From NCBI RefSeq assembly GCF_017744655.1, contig NZ_JAGIAW010000001.1, positions 248,001-312,000 of the forward strand: a stretch of DNA of 64,000 nt. Direction: 5' to 3'. This DNA comes from Devosia sp. Lineage in GTDB: Bacteria > Pseudomonadota > Alphaproteobacteria > Rhizobiales > Devosiaceae. Numbering within the stretch: position 1 is the stretch's first letter; the number at the start of each line of letters is the position of its first letter. The notes under the pieces were generated by a model. It was not told where the DNA came from and ran no database searches. It worked only from the letters and a program-made list of their open reading frames with translations. The position numbers and the translations under genes were made by a program. Below are positions 7,895 to 17,174 of the stretch, in pieces.

Positions 7895-9130
7895 CTAGCC
7901 TGCCAACAGATCTGCCCTTCTCGCCTCCAGCCAATTGCGAATGGCCGGATCGGTCGACAGACCCATGGCCAGCGTCAGTGCTTCATGCGCAGCTTCCCGG
8001 TTACCGATTTCAGCGAGCAGACGGCCTCGGACGGCCCAGTAGGGTTGGTAGTCGGCCATGCGCTTGTCGTCGGCAAGCGGCGCGATGCTGGCGAGGGCGG
8101 CGGTGGGGCCTTCGGTTTCGGCTAGAGCCGCTGCGCGGTTGAGGAGGACGACGGGCGAGCCTGTCATGGCGTGGAGGATGTCGTAGAGTTTTACCACGAT
8201 CGGCCAGTTGTCGGCGCCGGTGAGGCGGCGGACCACGTGGGCGGATTGAATGGCGGCTTCGAGCTGGCAGCGGCCGGTGGGACCCGCGCTGCTGGCGGCG
8301 CGGAGGATAGTTTCGGCGGCTTCGATGGCTTCCATGTCCCAAAGGGCCGTGTCCTGCTCGTCGAGGGGCACATAGGCGCCGGTGGGGCTGCGGCGCGCGG
8401 CGCGGCGGGCGTGGGAATAGAGCATGAGGGCCAGCATGCCCTTGGCTTCGGGCGACGAAGGCAGGAGCGCGACGACGAGGCGACCTAGCCAGATGGCTTC
8501 TTCGGCCAACTGGCCGCCGGCTTCGCCGACGAGGTCGTTCCAGCCTTTTGCGTAAGCGGCGTAGATGGCTTCGAGGACGGCGTCGAGGCGGCTGGGTAGG
8601 TCTTCCGTGTCGGGGATTTCGAAGGCGATGCCGAGTTCGGCGATGCGCGATTTGGCGCGAACGAGGCGCTGGCCCATGGTGGCAGCGGGGATCAGGAAGG
8701 CAGCGCCGATATCGGCGGCGGTGAGGCCGAGAATGGTCTGGAGGATGAGCGGGCTGCGGAGGGATGGATCGATGTCGGGGTGGGCGCAGGCGAACATCAG
8801 GGCAAGGCGGCGATCGGGGATGGCTTCTGGAGTCATGGCGAGGTCATCCAGTTCTTCGCGCATCAGGGTGAGATGCATTTCGCCTGCTCTGCTGGTGCCG
8901 ACGCGGCGATAGGCATCGGTCTGGCGGCGGCGAGCGACGGTGAGCAGCCAGGCGTCGGGGTTGGCCGGAACACCCTGTTCCGGCCATGAGGCAAGGGCGC
9001 TGGCAAAGGCTTCTGCCAGCGCGTCTTCGGCGCCCGCGACATCGCGGGTGCGGGCGGCGAGGAAGGCGAGGAGGCGCCCGTAGCTTTCACGGGCGGCTCG
9101 TTCGGCGGCTCGCTGAGCGGTGTCGCTCAC
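7895..9130 (-). CDS. RNA polymerase ECF sigma factor, ECF42-like, with long C-terminal extension
   Basis: 411 residues, about twice a plain ECF factor. The first 180 residues hold sigma region 2 (AEDALAEAFASALASWPEQGVPANPDAWLL and VARRRQTDAYRR) and region 4 (TILGLTAADIGAAFLIPAATMGQRLVRAK). The remaining 230 form a helical TPR-like domain (NRAAALAETEGPTAALA). This layout, next to YCII/DGPF genes, is that of ECF42. In that group the extension, not an anti-sigma factor, controls activity. The GTG start at 9130 overlaps the stop of the upstream YCII gene by four bases, which fixes it against a longer open frame. Probable autoregulation is discussed at the promoter. Confidence 0.9.
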   Translation of the reverse strand: MSDTAQRAAERAARESYGRLLAFLAARTRDVAGAEDALAEAFASALASWPEQGVPANPDAWLLTVARRRQTDAYRRVGTSRAGEMHLTLMREELDDLAMTPEAIPDRRLALMFACAHPDIDPSLRSPLILQTILGLTAADIGAAFLIPAATMGQRLVRAKSRIAELGIAFEIPDTEDLPSRLDAVLEAIYAAYAKGWNDLVGEAGGQLAEEAIWLGRLVVALLPSSPEAKGMLALMLYSHARRAARRSPTGAYVPLDEQDTALWDMEAIEAAETILRAASSAGPTGRCQLEAAIQSAHVVRRLTGADNWPIVVKLYDILHAMTGSPVVLLNRAAALAETEGPTAALASIAPLADDKRMADYQPYWAVRGRLLAEIGNREAAHEALTLAMGLSTDPAIRNWLEARRADLLAG

Positions 9131-9480
9131 CAGTTCTTGTCCAGCTGGACGATGGGGCGGATTTCGATGGTGCCGTATTTGCTGGCCGGGCAAAGCTCGG
9201 CCCATTTGACGGCTTCATCGAAATCCTTGGCTTCGATGAAGAAATAGCCGCCGAGCTGTTCCTTAGCGTCGGAATAGGGGCCATCGACGACGCGGGTCTC
9301 GCCATCGCGGGTGCGGACGGTCTTGCCCTGGGTGGGGGACTGCATGCGTTCGCCAGGGGCAGCGCCTTCGGCCTTGGCGAGGGCTTCGTTGAAGGCGCCC
9401 CAGGCGGCATAGAGCGCCTGCTGGCCGGCGGGGTCGCCCATATTGGTTTCGTCGTGGTGGATGAGCATCATGTAGCGCAT
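9127..9480 (-). CDS. YCII-related (DGPF) domain protein
   Basis: 117 residues of the small dimeric alpha-beta barrel fold. It starts MRYMMLIHHDET and carries the name-giving phrase DGPYSDAKEQLGGYFFIEA. Partner protein of ECF42-type sigma factors; its chemistry is not known. It is the middle gene of a three-gene operon: 3 bases after the first YCII gene and overlapping the sigma gene by 4. Confidence 0.9.
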   Translation of the reverse strand: MRYMMLIHHDETNMGDPAGQQALYAAWGAFNEALAKAEGAAPGERMQSPTQGKTVRTRDGETRVVDGPYSDAKEQLGGYFFIEAKDFDEAVKWAELCPASKYGTIEIRPIVQLDKNW

Positions 9481-9483
9481 GGG

Positions 9484-9891
9484 TTACGCCTCCTTGGCGG
9501 AACTGGTGTGGACGATAGGACGAATTTCGATGGGTCCCCATTGGGCGGCGGGACAACGGGCGGCCCATTTGACGGCCGCATCCATGTCTTCGCATTCGAT
9601 GACGAAAAGGCCGCCGAATTGCTCGCGCGCTTCGGCATAGGGGCCTTCTTCCACTTTCAGCGTGCCGCCCTGATTGACGAAGGCGCCATCCACATTGTGG
9701 ATCTCGCCGCCTGACATGCGCAGGGTGCGAGCGTCGCTGGTACGACCGAGGGCCGAGGTGGAGACGAAGGCGCCGGCTTTTTCGAGGGCCTGCTGATAGG
9801 CGAACATGCCCTCCATGGCCTTGGCCATCTGGTCGGGCGGGATGGCAGCGCCGGCATTCTCGTCGGCGTAGAGCATCAGGAGATAACGCAT
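9484..9891 (-). CDS. YCII-related (DGPF) domain protein
   Basis: 135 residues, first gene of the ECF42-type operon. Same fold as its neighbour: MRYLLMLYADEN at the start and EGPYAEAREQFGGLFVIECED in the middle. The ATG at 9891 is preceded by AAAGGA at good spacing; an upstream in-frame start at 9942 would lie inside the promoter. The two tandem copies share the fold but differ in sequence, so the duplication is not recent. Confidence 0.9.
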   Translation of the reverse strand: MRYLLMLYADENAGAAIPPDQMAKAMEGMFAYQQALEKAGAFVSTSALGRTSDARTLRMSGGEIHNVDGAFVNQGGTLKVEEGPYAEAREQFGGLFVIECEDMDAAVKWAARCPAAQWGPIEIRPIVHTSSAKEA

Positions 9892-9941
9892 CGCACTCGT
9901 CCTTTCACGGTTGGCCGCTGGTTTTGTAGTGCGGCACAACA

Positions 9942-9970
9942 ATGTCGGGGAGGGGAAGCGGTTTTCGACA
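9942..9970 (-). promoter_or_regulatory. Candidate ECF42-type promoter of the YCII-YCII-sigma operon
   Basis: Reading the minus strand: TGTCGA at 9970-9965, a 17-base spacer, then CGACAT at 9947-9942, about 50 bases before the first ATG. TGTCGA with a CGWC -10 is, as I recall, the ECF42 target pattern. The same elements with the same spacing precede another YCII gene at 30936-30964. Autoregulation is inferred. Confidence 0.6.
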
Positions 9971-9978
9971 CGGATGCG

Positions 9979-10025
9979 AAAAAAGATGAAGCGCCTAAGA
10001 CGTTGATTCCGGCCAGGCGCTTCAT
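9979..10025 (-). terminator. Intrinsic terminator downstream of prs
   Basis: On the minus strand ATGAAGCGCC (10025-10016) pairs perfectly with GGCGCTTCAT (9995-9986) across a 20-base loop. CTTTTTTCG follows. Confidence 0.8.
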
Positions 10026-10046
10026 GTCATTGATAACGCAGCGACT

Positions 10047-10979
10047 TCAGTCGAATAGGCTGGAGACGCTCTGTTCGCTGGCGGTGCGGGCGATGGCTTC
10101 GCCGATCAGGGGGGCGATGGTGATGCGGCGGATGTTGGCGGCGGCCTTGGTGGCGGCGGTCTCTTCGATGGAGTCCGTGACGACCAGTTCCTTGAGCTTG
10201 CTGCCGGCGATGCGCTCGGAGGCGCCTTCGGAGAGGACGCCGTGGGTGATGTAGGCGGACACCTCGTTGGCGCCGGCCTTGAGAAGGGCGTCGGCGGCGT
10301 TCACCAGCGTGCCGCCGGAATCGACGATGTCGTCGATGAGGATGCAGGATTTGCCGGAGACGTCGCCGATAATGTTCATGACCTCGGACACGCCGGCCTT
10401 GGGGCGGCGCTTGTCGACGATAGCGAGATCGGTGCCGAGGCGTTGGGCCACGGCGCGGGCGCGGGCCACGCCGCCGACGTCGGGCGACACGATCATGGTG
10501 TTGTCGAGCTTGTAATTGTCGAGGATGTCGCGGGTGATGATCGGCGCGGCATAGAGATTGTCGGTCGGGATGTCGAAGAAGCCCTGGATCTGGGCGGCGT
10601 GCAGATCGAGCGTGATAACCCGATTGACGCCGGCTTCGGTGATCAGGTTCGACACCAGCTTGGCCGAAATCGGGGTGCGGCCGGCGGCGCGGCGATCCTG
10701 GCGGGCATAGCCGAAATAGGGGAGGACCGCGGTGATGCGGCGTGCCGAGGAGCGACGCAGGGCGTCGGTCAGGATCAGCAGTTCCATCAGGTTGTCATTG
10801 GCCGGGTAGCTGGTCGACTGCAGCACGAAGACGTCTTCGCCACGAACGTTTTCGTGGATCTCGACATAGACTTCCTTGTCCGCGAAGCGCTTGACCGTAC
10901 AGTCGGTCAGGGGGAGCTCAAGATAGCTGGCGACGGCTTGGGCGAGGGCACGATTTGAGTTGCCAGTCACCAGTTTCAT
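10047..10979 (-). CDS. prs: Ribose-phosphate pyrophosphokinase (PRPP synthetase)
   Basis: Makes PRPP from ribose 5-phosphate and ATP for purine, pyrimidine, histidine, tryptophan and NAD synthesis. 310 residues, the usual class I length. Visible: the N-terminal [17 protein letters not shown], the ATP-binding [20 protein letters not shown], the flexible [10 protein letters not shown] segment, and the PRPP loop [12 protein letters not shown]. Monocistronic, with its own terminator. Start at ATG 10979. Confidence 0.97.
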   Translation of the reverse strand: MKLVTGNSNRALAQAVASYLELPLTDCTVKRFADKEVYVEIHENVRGEDVFVLQSTSYPANDNLMELLILTDALRRSSARRITAVLPYFGYARQDRRAAGRTPISAKLVSNLITEAGVNRVITLDLHAAQIQGFFDIPTDNLYAAPIITRDILDNYKLDNTMIVSPDVGGVARARAVAQRLGTDLAIVDKRRPKAGVSEVMNIIGDVSGKSCILIDDIVDSGGTLVNAADALLKAGANEVSAYITHGVLSEGASERIAGSKLKELVVTDSIEETAATKAAANIRRITIAPLIGEAIARTASEQSVSSLFD

Positions 10980-11098
10980 GAGGGCGATCCTGTCTCAACC
11001 AGTCCCCGGGGAGGAGGGACCTTCCAGTTTCGCGGGCAGCTTTATCGAGTCATTTTTATGACTGCAACGCCCCATTGGTCTCATGCGTAAATTTAAGA

Positions 11099-11860
11099 CT
11101 AAGCGAGGCCGATGACGGCGATCTGCCGGCCGGTCTTGGTTTGCTGATGTGTGGCATAGCGGTGGGAGAAAAAGCGGGCGGGATCGGCATAGGTGCAGAG
11201 GGCGGTGTCGGTGATCTCGGCAAGGCCGAGGGCGCGGGCCTGGATGGCGAGATAACCGGGAAGATCGAAGCGGGGCTTGCCGCCGGGCGGGGTCATGAAG
11301 GCGGGTTCGGTGTTCGTATTTTGAATCAAGGCGTCGGCCTTAAACTGCTCACCAACCTCGTAATTCTGCTGGCTGATGGTGGGACCGATGGCGAGCTGGA
11401 TGCGGCGGCGCTGGGCGCCTGATGCTTCCATGGCGACGACGGTGTTTTCCAGAATGCCATCTACCGCGCCGCGCCAGCCGGCGTGGGCGGCGCCGATGAT
11501 GCCGGAATGGCGATCTAGGAAGAGGAGGGGGGAACAGTCGGCGGTGAGGACGCCGATGAGAACGTCGGCGCGGCGGGTCACGATCGCGTCGGCCTCGACA
11601 GTGCGATCGGGGATGGCGCCGGCTTCGACGGTGACGACGCGGTTGGAGTGGACCTGTTTCAGGGTCACAAGCGTTGCGCCGCCAAGGGATTTGGCGATGA
11701 GTGCGCGGTTTTCTTCGACGGCGTCGGGGTTGTCGCCGACCGCGTGGGAAACGTTCAGGCCGGCGAAATCGCCCGTGGAAACGCCGCCGTGGCGGCCGAA
11801 GAAGCCGTGGCGGACGACGTCGCTATCGGCCAGCGACTGGGCGGAAGCGAAGTCGATCAT
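11099..11860 (-). CDS. pgeF: YfiH/LACC1-family purine nucleoside phosphorylase (multicopper-oxidase-like)
   Basis: 253 residues. The zinc and catalytic residues are in KQVHSN, TADCSPLL and GAAHAGWRG, the His-Cys-His set of the family. Once called polyphenol oxidase, these proteins act on adenosine/inosine and, in E. coli, help edit peptidoglycan precursors. Last gene of lgt-midA-pgeF; its ATG overlaps the end of midA by four bases. Confidence 0.92.
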   Translation of the reverse strand: MIDFASAQSLADSDVVRHGFFGRHGGVSTGDFAGLNVSHAVGDNPDAVEENRALIAKSLGGATLVTLKQVHSNRVVTVEAGAIPDRTVEADAIVTRRADVLIGVLTADCSPLLFLDRHSGIIGAAHAGWRGAVDGILENTVVAMEASGAQRRRIQLAIGPTISQQNYEVGEQFKADALIQNTNTEPAFMTPPGGKPRFDLPGYLAIQARALGLAEITDTALCTYADPARFFSHRYATHQQTKTGRQIAVIGLA

Positions 11861-12945
11861 GCGGTGAACCCCGGGGGCGTGAGGCCTGGGGAATGGGCGC
11901 AGAAGACCTTGAAGAGGTCGCCCATCTGGTCTTTGCCGACGAGGCGCTCGTGGGCGATGCGAATGTCGCTGGCGGAGCCGGGATTGGCACCGGCCAGGGC
12001 CTTGGCGCGTTCAGCGATGCCGAGGCGGGTGAGGAATTCGCCTTGGGTGGCAAGGGGTTGGACGGCGAGGCCAACTTCTTGAGTCACTGCGGAGAGGACG
12101 CCGAAATCGACATGGGCGGAGAGGTCGGTTTCACCGGGTTCTTCGAGCACGTCGGCATAGGCGTGGTTCCTGACGCCTTGCAGGGTGTCGCCGGTCTGAG
12201 TGCGGGCATAGCCGTAGTCGATGGCGAGGATGCTACCGCCTTGTTTGGCCACCATTTTTGCGAGGCGCGACATGACTTCGCCGCCGGCAAAGCAGACTTC
12301 GAACATACTGTCGGGCTCGGCATCGGCGACGGCAGAGGGCATGGTTTCGTTGGTGATCGGCGTGGGGGAGAGCCCGAAGGCGCGCTTGCCGTTGATGAGG
12401 CCGACCTGGCGCTCGTGCCAGCCGTCTTCCTTCTTGATGAACTGGCGGATGGGCAGGGCGTCGAAAAACTCGTTGGCGACGACGAGGGTCGGGCCGTCGT
12501 CGAATTGCTCAAAGTTTTCAAGCCATTGCGGCTCGTAGCTTTCGAGGCGATTCCGCTGTTCGACCGTGAGTGCAGGGTTGGTTTCGAAGAGTTTTAGCTT
12601 GAGGCCATCGCGGAAACCGGGGGCGCGGCAGGCGACGCGGAGGATATCGGCCATGAGCGTGCCGCGCCCGGGCCCGAGTTCGACGAGGTTGAAGCTTTTC
12701 GGTTCGTCCATCTGTTGCCAGACGTTGACCAGGTGAAAGCCGATAAGCTCCCCGAACATCTGGGAAATTTCCGGCGCGGTGATGAAGTCACCCCTAGCGC
12801 CGAGGGGGTCGGAGCCCTTGTAATAACCCTTGGTCGGGTGGGTCAGGCAAAGGCCCATATAGGTGGCGACGGAGATGGGGCCGCCGGCGGTGATCTGGAG
12901 GTCGATCTGCTGTGCCAGTGTTAGCGTACTGTTCACGTTGAGCAC
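11857..12945 (-). CDS. MidA/NDUFAF7-family SAM-dependent methyltransferase
   Basis: 362 residues, COG1565. Key blocks: the start with TAGGPISVATYMGLCLTHP and GYYKGSDPLGARGDFITAPE; the SAM-binding VELGPGRGTLMADILR; and VANEFFDALPIRQF. The mitochondrial homologue methylates an arginine of the NDUFS2 subunit of complex I. The bacterial target is unsettled. It stands between lgt (3 bases upstream) and pgeF (4-base overlap), a gene order conserved in Rhizobiales. Confidence 0.93.
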   Translation of the reverse strand: MLNVNSTLTLAQQIDLQITAGGPISVATYMGLCLTHPTKGYYKGSDPLGARGDFITAPEISQMFGELIGFHLVNVWQQMDEPKSFNLVELGPGRGTLMADILRVACRAPGFRDGLKLKLFETNPALTVEQRNRLESYEPQWLENFEQFDDGPTLVVANEFFDALPIRQFIKKEDGWHERQVGLINGKRAFGLSPTPITNETMPSAVADAEPDSMFEVCFAGGEVMSRLAKMVAKQGGSILAIDYGYARTQTGDTLQGVRNHAYADVLEEPGETDLSAHVDFGVLSAVTQEVGLAVQPLATQGEFLTRLGIAERAKALAGANPGSASDIRIAHERLVGKDQMGDLFKVFCAHSPGLTPPGFTA

Positions 12946-12948
12946 CTC

Positions 12949-13773
12949 TCAAGGACGCAGTTGGTTAACGGGGCGCGTCGTCGCGTAGATGACGAGGACC
13001 AGACCGCCGAAAAGGATGGGAAGGCTGAGGATCTGACCCATGGTGAGCCAGCCGCCATAGAGGTAGCCGAGCTGCGCATCGGGCAGGCGCACGAATTCGA
13101 CGAGGATGCGGGAGAGGGCGTAGCCGATGGCGAAGATGCCAGCGACGAGGCCAGGTTTACGCAGCGCGTAGAAGACGTGGGTGGCAAGGCGGATGATTAG
13201 GAAGAGGAGAAGACCTTCGAGCGCGGCTTCATAAAGCTGGCTCGGATGGCGGGCGACCTGCAGGGGATCGGTCGGGAAGACCACGCCCCAGGGCAGGGTG
13301 GTGGGGGCGCCATAGAGTTCGGCATTGATGAAATTGGCGATGCGGCCGAGGAAAATGCCGATGGTGGCGACGGCGCCGAGGAGGTCGAGCGAGGAGAGCC
13401 AGTTGCCGCCCTTGGAACGGGTGAAGAGAATGGCTGCGAGCATCAGGCCGACCATGCCGCCGTGATAGGACATGCCGCCATCGAGGGTGTTGATGATCTC
13501 GAGCGGGTTCTGCAGGTAGTAGGGCAGGTTGTAGAAGAGCACGTAGCCGGTGCGCCCGCCGATGACGATGGCGAGCATGGCCCAGAAGGCGAAATCCCAG
13601 ATATCCTTGGCGGGGAAGGGCGGAGCGCCCTTGTGCCAGAGGCGCTCGTTGCGCAGCAGCAGGTAGCCGTAACCGGCTCCGAGCAGCACGCCCATGAGAT
13701 AGGCGAGCGCATACCAGCGGATGGCGATGGGGCCGATGGCGAAGGCGATTGGGTCGATATTGGGGAAGGGCAA
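12949..13773 (-). CDS. lgt: Prolipoprotein diacylglyceryl transferase
   Basis: Integral membrane enzyme that moves diacylglycerol from phosphatidylglycerol to the lipobox cysteine of prolipoproteins. 274 residues, seven membrane helices. The diagnostic GRIANFINAELYG signature and the catalytic-loop SYHGGMVG are present. First gene of lgt-midA-pgeF. Confidence 0.97.
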   Translation of the reverse strand: MPFPNIDPIAFAIGPIAIRWYALAYLMGVLLGAGYGYLLLRNERLWHKGAPPFPAKDIWDFAFWAMLAIVIGGRTGYVLFYNLPYYLQNPLEIINTLDGGMSYHGGMVGLMLAAILFTRSKGGNWLSSLDLLGAVATIGIFLGRIANFINAELYGAPTTLPWGVVFPTDPLQVARHPSQLYEAALEGLLLFLIIRLATHVFYALRKPGLVAGIFAIGYALSRILVEFVRLPDAQLGYLYGGWLTMGQILSLPILFGGLVLVIYATTRPVNQLRP

Positions 13774-13946
13774 GGTGTGTCCTTTTGCCGGCTCGGCCAG
13801 TTCAGCGCGCTTTTAGACTCTGCGCGGTCACTGCCGCGAGTTTCAAAGAGGCTCTCGGGTTTTGCCAGCCGTAGCCTCATGGCGGGGTGGGTCGCAAGGG
13901 GAGAGTTCTACAATTGGATGTGTGGGCGGACCTTGCGGGCGCCCGC

Positions 13947-15181
13947 TCAGGTGACGGGTTGAGCGATGGGGCGCTGGCCTATCGCACGGAAACGGCGGAT
14001 TGCCGCGGGCGAGAGGGTGGCCAGGGCATAAAGGACTGCGGTGATGCCGAGGGCGGTGAGAATGCCAGCGGCGTTGGTGAGGAGGCCCGCATAGATGCCG
14101 CCAAAGGGGATGAGCACCCAGGTGAGCGAACCCACCAACGCGATCACGCGGCCTACGGCGGCCTTTGGGATGCGCTCGAAGAGCATGGCGCCGATGATGG
14201 GGTTCAAGAAACCGGCGGCGAAACCGCAGAGGAGGAGAATCGAGACGATCAGCCACAGGGGCGGCGTGAGGGCCAGCGTCGCCATGGGCACGGGGCCGGC
14301 GAAGGTGAAGCCGATCATATACATGAGGAGTCGCGGCAGGCGTTCGGCGAAAACGGCGCCGGATGCCGCGCCGGCAATGGCCGCGCCTGAGAAGACGGCA
14401 AGGAGAATGCCGACCCAGCTGGCATCGAGGCCGGAGGAGCGGACCCAGACGGGCAGGAGGACGGTGGCATAGGCCTGGTCGAAGAGGCCGACGAAGGCGA
14501 GCATCACCACAAGGGTGACGAGGATTGGATCGCGGGTGAAGGCGGCCCAGCCTTCGGACATCTGCGCGAAGTAGTTTTGCGGTGCGAGGTCGGTCTTTGG
14601 AAGCGCTGCGGCGGTGGCGCGCATGCCGATGGTCAGGGCGAGGGCCGAGACGATGAAGGCGACGGCGTTGGCGAGGAGGGCGGGACCGGGGCCGAGGAGG
14701 GCGATGAGCATGCCGGCGCCGGCAGCGCCGAGGGTGCCGGCGAGGCGATCGCTGGTGCCGAGAATGCCGGTGACGCGTTCGAGTGAAAGACTGCCGGCTT
14801 CGGCAACTACGGGAACCAGTGCCTGCTTGGCGGCGTCGGACGGCGCGCGCAGGACGCCCAGCAGGGCCACTGCGGGCAGGAGCAGCCAGAAGGACAGGAT
14901 GCCGGACCAATAGAGCAGGGGGATGATGCTGACGGCGGCGGCGGAGAGCCAATCGCAAGAGATGGCAACGCGCCGGGCGCCGAGGCGGTCAATGAAAGGG
15001 CCGCTCAGCGCCTTGGCGAGACATAGGGCAGCATTTCGGCCAGGCCCGCGAGGCCGGTCAGTACGGGGCTGTTGGTGGTTGAAAGCACCAGCCAAGGGAT
15101 GGCGATGGCGGAGAGGCGCGTGCCGCCGATGGATCCGACCGTGGCAATGGCCAGCGCTACCAAGGGCGTCTGCTGCTTCAT
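13947..15181 (-). pseudogene. MFS transporter, frameshifted near its N-terminus
   Basis: The minus strand from ATG 15181 reads [17 protein letters not shown] and continues as a clear first MFS helix to PYV, then meets TGA at 15005-15007. The remaining transporter (from about [14 protein letters not shown], then 10-11 helices) continues in another frame to 13947. Restoring one base in the 11-base stretch at 15016-15026 joins the two into a normal protein of about 411 residues. The only continuous frame, from ATG 15095, would lack helix 1 and begin with a nonsense leader. Either a recent inactivating deletion or a base-call error. Substrate unknown. Confidence 0.8.
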
Positions 15182-15289
15182 GCGTCCACTTCCAGCGGCG
15201 GGAATTCTGGACGGGAGAGTGCGCTGGGCGGAATGCCTTGTCGAGGGCGTGACAGGGGCATTCCGTCCAACGGTGGTGGCAGGTCTGGA

Positions 15290-15967
15290 TCAGTTCAGCG
15301 ACTGGAAGGTCCCGTCCATGCCGAACCAGCAGTTGAAGAATGTGGTGTCGCCGTCGCTGTCGAAATTGCCCTGGGTGACGTAGCGGTCGCCCGATTGGAA
15401 TGCCATGTTGACGGTGATGTCCTGGGGACGGACGCCGTATTCGGCGGAGGCTTCGCCGGCGCAGAAGCTTGGCATCTGGCTGGTGTCGAGCTGGGATGGG
15501 GCAGCGCTTGATGTGTCGGGGGCCTGGGGACGGGGCGCGGTGGGCGCGGATTTCGCCGCGTTTTCCACATAGAGGGTCAGGTCATAATTCGCCGTTTCGC
15601 CGCGACGGGCGGCATTGCGCATCAGATAGACTTCGACGATGTAATTGCCGCTCGATGGCACAGCGAAAGAGGTGCCGTTGCCGGATATCGAGCCGTTATA
15701 GAGGGCTTCGCTGGCGCCAGGAGCGGTGATGTTGAAGTAGCTGCTGGCATTGTCGGTATCGAGCTGGACATCCATGGTCTGCCCGGCTGAGACGCCGATG
15801 CTGTAGCGCACGCTCTGGTCGCCAGTGATCTTGCCCCCGATGGTCGTGCCGGAAGTGCCGCGCTGGAAGTGGACCGTTTCGGTGCGCGCATTTTGTGCGA
15901 CAGCGGGAGTCAGAACCGAGCCGGCCAGCAACAGCGCCAGCATAAGCGGCTTCGTCATCGTTCGCAT
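15290..15967 (-). CDS. Secreted protein with PPC-like beta-sandwich domain
   Basis: 225 residues. A signal peptide (MRTMTKPLMLALLLAGSVLTPAVAQ) is followed by a domain with VRYSIGVSAGQTMDVQL, SSYFNITAPG and YIVEVYLMRNAARRGETANY. These phrases recall bacterial pre-peptidase C-terminal and PliG-like lysozyme-inhibitor domains. A Pro/Ala linker and a second small region with two cysteines end the protein. GAGGAGC before the ATG at 15967 decides the start; the open frame runs 300 bases further upstream without coding character. Role in the envelope uncertain; lysozyme protection is only a possibility. Confidence 0.75.
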   Translation of the reverse strand: MRTMTKPLMLALLLAGSVLTPAVAQNARTETVHFQRGTSGTTIGGKITGDQSVRYSIGVSAGQTMDVQLDTDNASSYFNITAPGASEALYNGSISGNGTSFAVPSSGNYIVEVYLMRNAARRGETANYDLTLYVENAAKSAPTAPRPQAPDTSSAAPSQLDTSQMPSFCAGEASAEYGVRPQDITVNMAFQSGDRYVTQGNFDSDGDTTFFNCWFGMDGTFQSLN

Positions 15968-16181
15968 TGGTAGCTCCTCGGACGTATTGGGTATCAGGTG
16001 TGGAAGCGTAGCGATGAATTTGGCCCGGGCGCAATCGTCGATCCCGGCTGCTCCGATTGAAAGCCTCATTTGTGGCGAAGGATTGAAAATCGGCAGGGCG
16101 CGGGGCCGGAACGGAGATTCCCGCTTTCGCGAGAATGATGCCGAGGTGAAAATGGAATGCGAGATGGGCAGCCAGGTGCAT

Positions 16182-16210
16182 TTGACAGGCCCGCTCGGCG
16201 CTTCTATCAC
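16182..16210 (+). promoter_or_regulatory. Sigma-70-type promoter of the SsuC-like ABC operon
   Basis: TTGACA at 16182-16187, a 17-base spacer and TATCAC at 16205-16210, about 40 bases before the GTG start. A perfect palindrome CGGACAGTGTCCG at 16246-16258 is centred exactly on that start codon and could be an operator. Confidence 0.6.
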
Positions 16211-16251
16211 CCGGGGCAGATGTTTTCGTTGCCTGGGAGGGGCGACGGACA

Positions 16252-17148
16252 GTGTCCGCGCCGCGCGGCAAGAAATGGCTCGCTTTGTCAAACCAAGACA
16301 CTCGCTCCCAGACCGACCGTGACAATTCGCGGGAAAATGGCGGGCTGCGTGGCAGCGTGCGGGAGCTGGTGGATGCCTGGCGGGAAACAGGGGACTGGCT
16401 GAAGGGCGTTCGGCCTGAGACCTGGATCGTCCTGGGCCTGGTCGTGGCGCTGCTGGTGTTTTGGGAATGGGTGGCGGGGCAATATCCCGAGGCCATCATT
16501 CCTTCCATCGGCGAGACAGCCGAGGCCCTGTTCAAGATGATGCAGGACCCGAAGCGCGATTATTTCAATGCCGTCGGCAGCACGGTGCAGATTTACTTTT
16601 CCGGGCTCGGACTGGCAGTGGTGCTGGGCTGGGGCGTGGCTGGGTTGATGGGGCGGGTGCCGCTGCTTGGGCGGGTGATGAAGGTCGTCCTCGATTTCTT
16701 CGCCAATATTCCGATCATCGCCTTCATGCCGCTGTTCGTGGCGCTGCTGGGGCTCGGGCCCTCTGCCAAGATCGTCGTGGTGCTGCTCGCGGCCTTTATC
16801 GTGATCACCACGACGGCGCAGGCGGCGTTCGACGGTGTCGGCAAGAGCGATGAGGAAGCCGCGATGGGGCTCGGCGCGTCGCGGTTGCAGGCGCAGGTGC
16901 GGGTGGTCTGGCCGCAGGTTTTGCCTCAGATGATCGCGGGGTTGCGGCTTGGAGCGGCCCAGGCGCTGACGGCTTGTATCATTGCGGAAATCTATACGGC
17001 GATGACGGGGCTCGGCGGGCTGCTGGTCGGCTATGGGGCTTCGTTCAACATGCCCCGCTATTTCGTGACCGTGCTGACAGCGCTGGCGATTGGCGGCATT
17101 ACGTCGACTACTTTGAGACGCCTTGAGCGCCGGTTCGCCATTCCCTGA
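16252..17148 (+). CDS. ABC transporter permease, SsuC/TauC/ThiX type
   Basis: 298 residues. A hydrophilic N-terminus of about 60 residues precedes six membrane helices. The ATPase-docking loop reads KSDEEAAMGLGASRLQAQVRVVWPQVLP, as in the nitrate/sulfonate/taurine/pyrimidine-precursor importers. GTG at 16252 has GGAGGGG 9 bases upstream. The binding protein follows 26 bases later, but no ATPase gene is present nearby on either strand, so the ATPase must come from elsewhere. Confidence 0.88.
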   Translation: MSAPRGKKWLALSNQDTRSQTDRDNSRENGGLRGSVRELVDAWRETGDWLKGVRPETWIVLGLVVALLVFWEWVAGQYPEAIIPSIGETAEALFKMMQDPKRDYFNAVGSTVQIYFSGLGLAVVLGWGVAGLMGRVPLLGRVMKVVLDFFANIPIIAFMPLFVALLGLGPSAKIVVVLLAAFIVITTTAQAAFDGVGKSDEEAAMGLGASRLQAQVRVVWPQVLPQMIAGLRLGAAQALTACIIAEIYTAMTGLGGLLVGYGASFNMPRYFVTVLTALAIGGITSTTLRRLERRFAIP

Positions 17149-17174
17149 ATGCTTTTTTCGATTGGAGTTTTGCG

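Noticed and set aside
7895..9205. Longer form of the sigma factor starting at 9205
   Set aside because: The extra 25 residues overlap the upstream YCII gene in another frame; the GTG at 9130 gives the usual four-base overlap.
15968..16251. Possible TPP riboswitch before the THI5-like ABC genes
   Set aside because: Neither the CTGAGA nor the ACCYGAT thi-box motif is present; a plain sigma-70 promoter explains the start.
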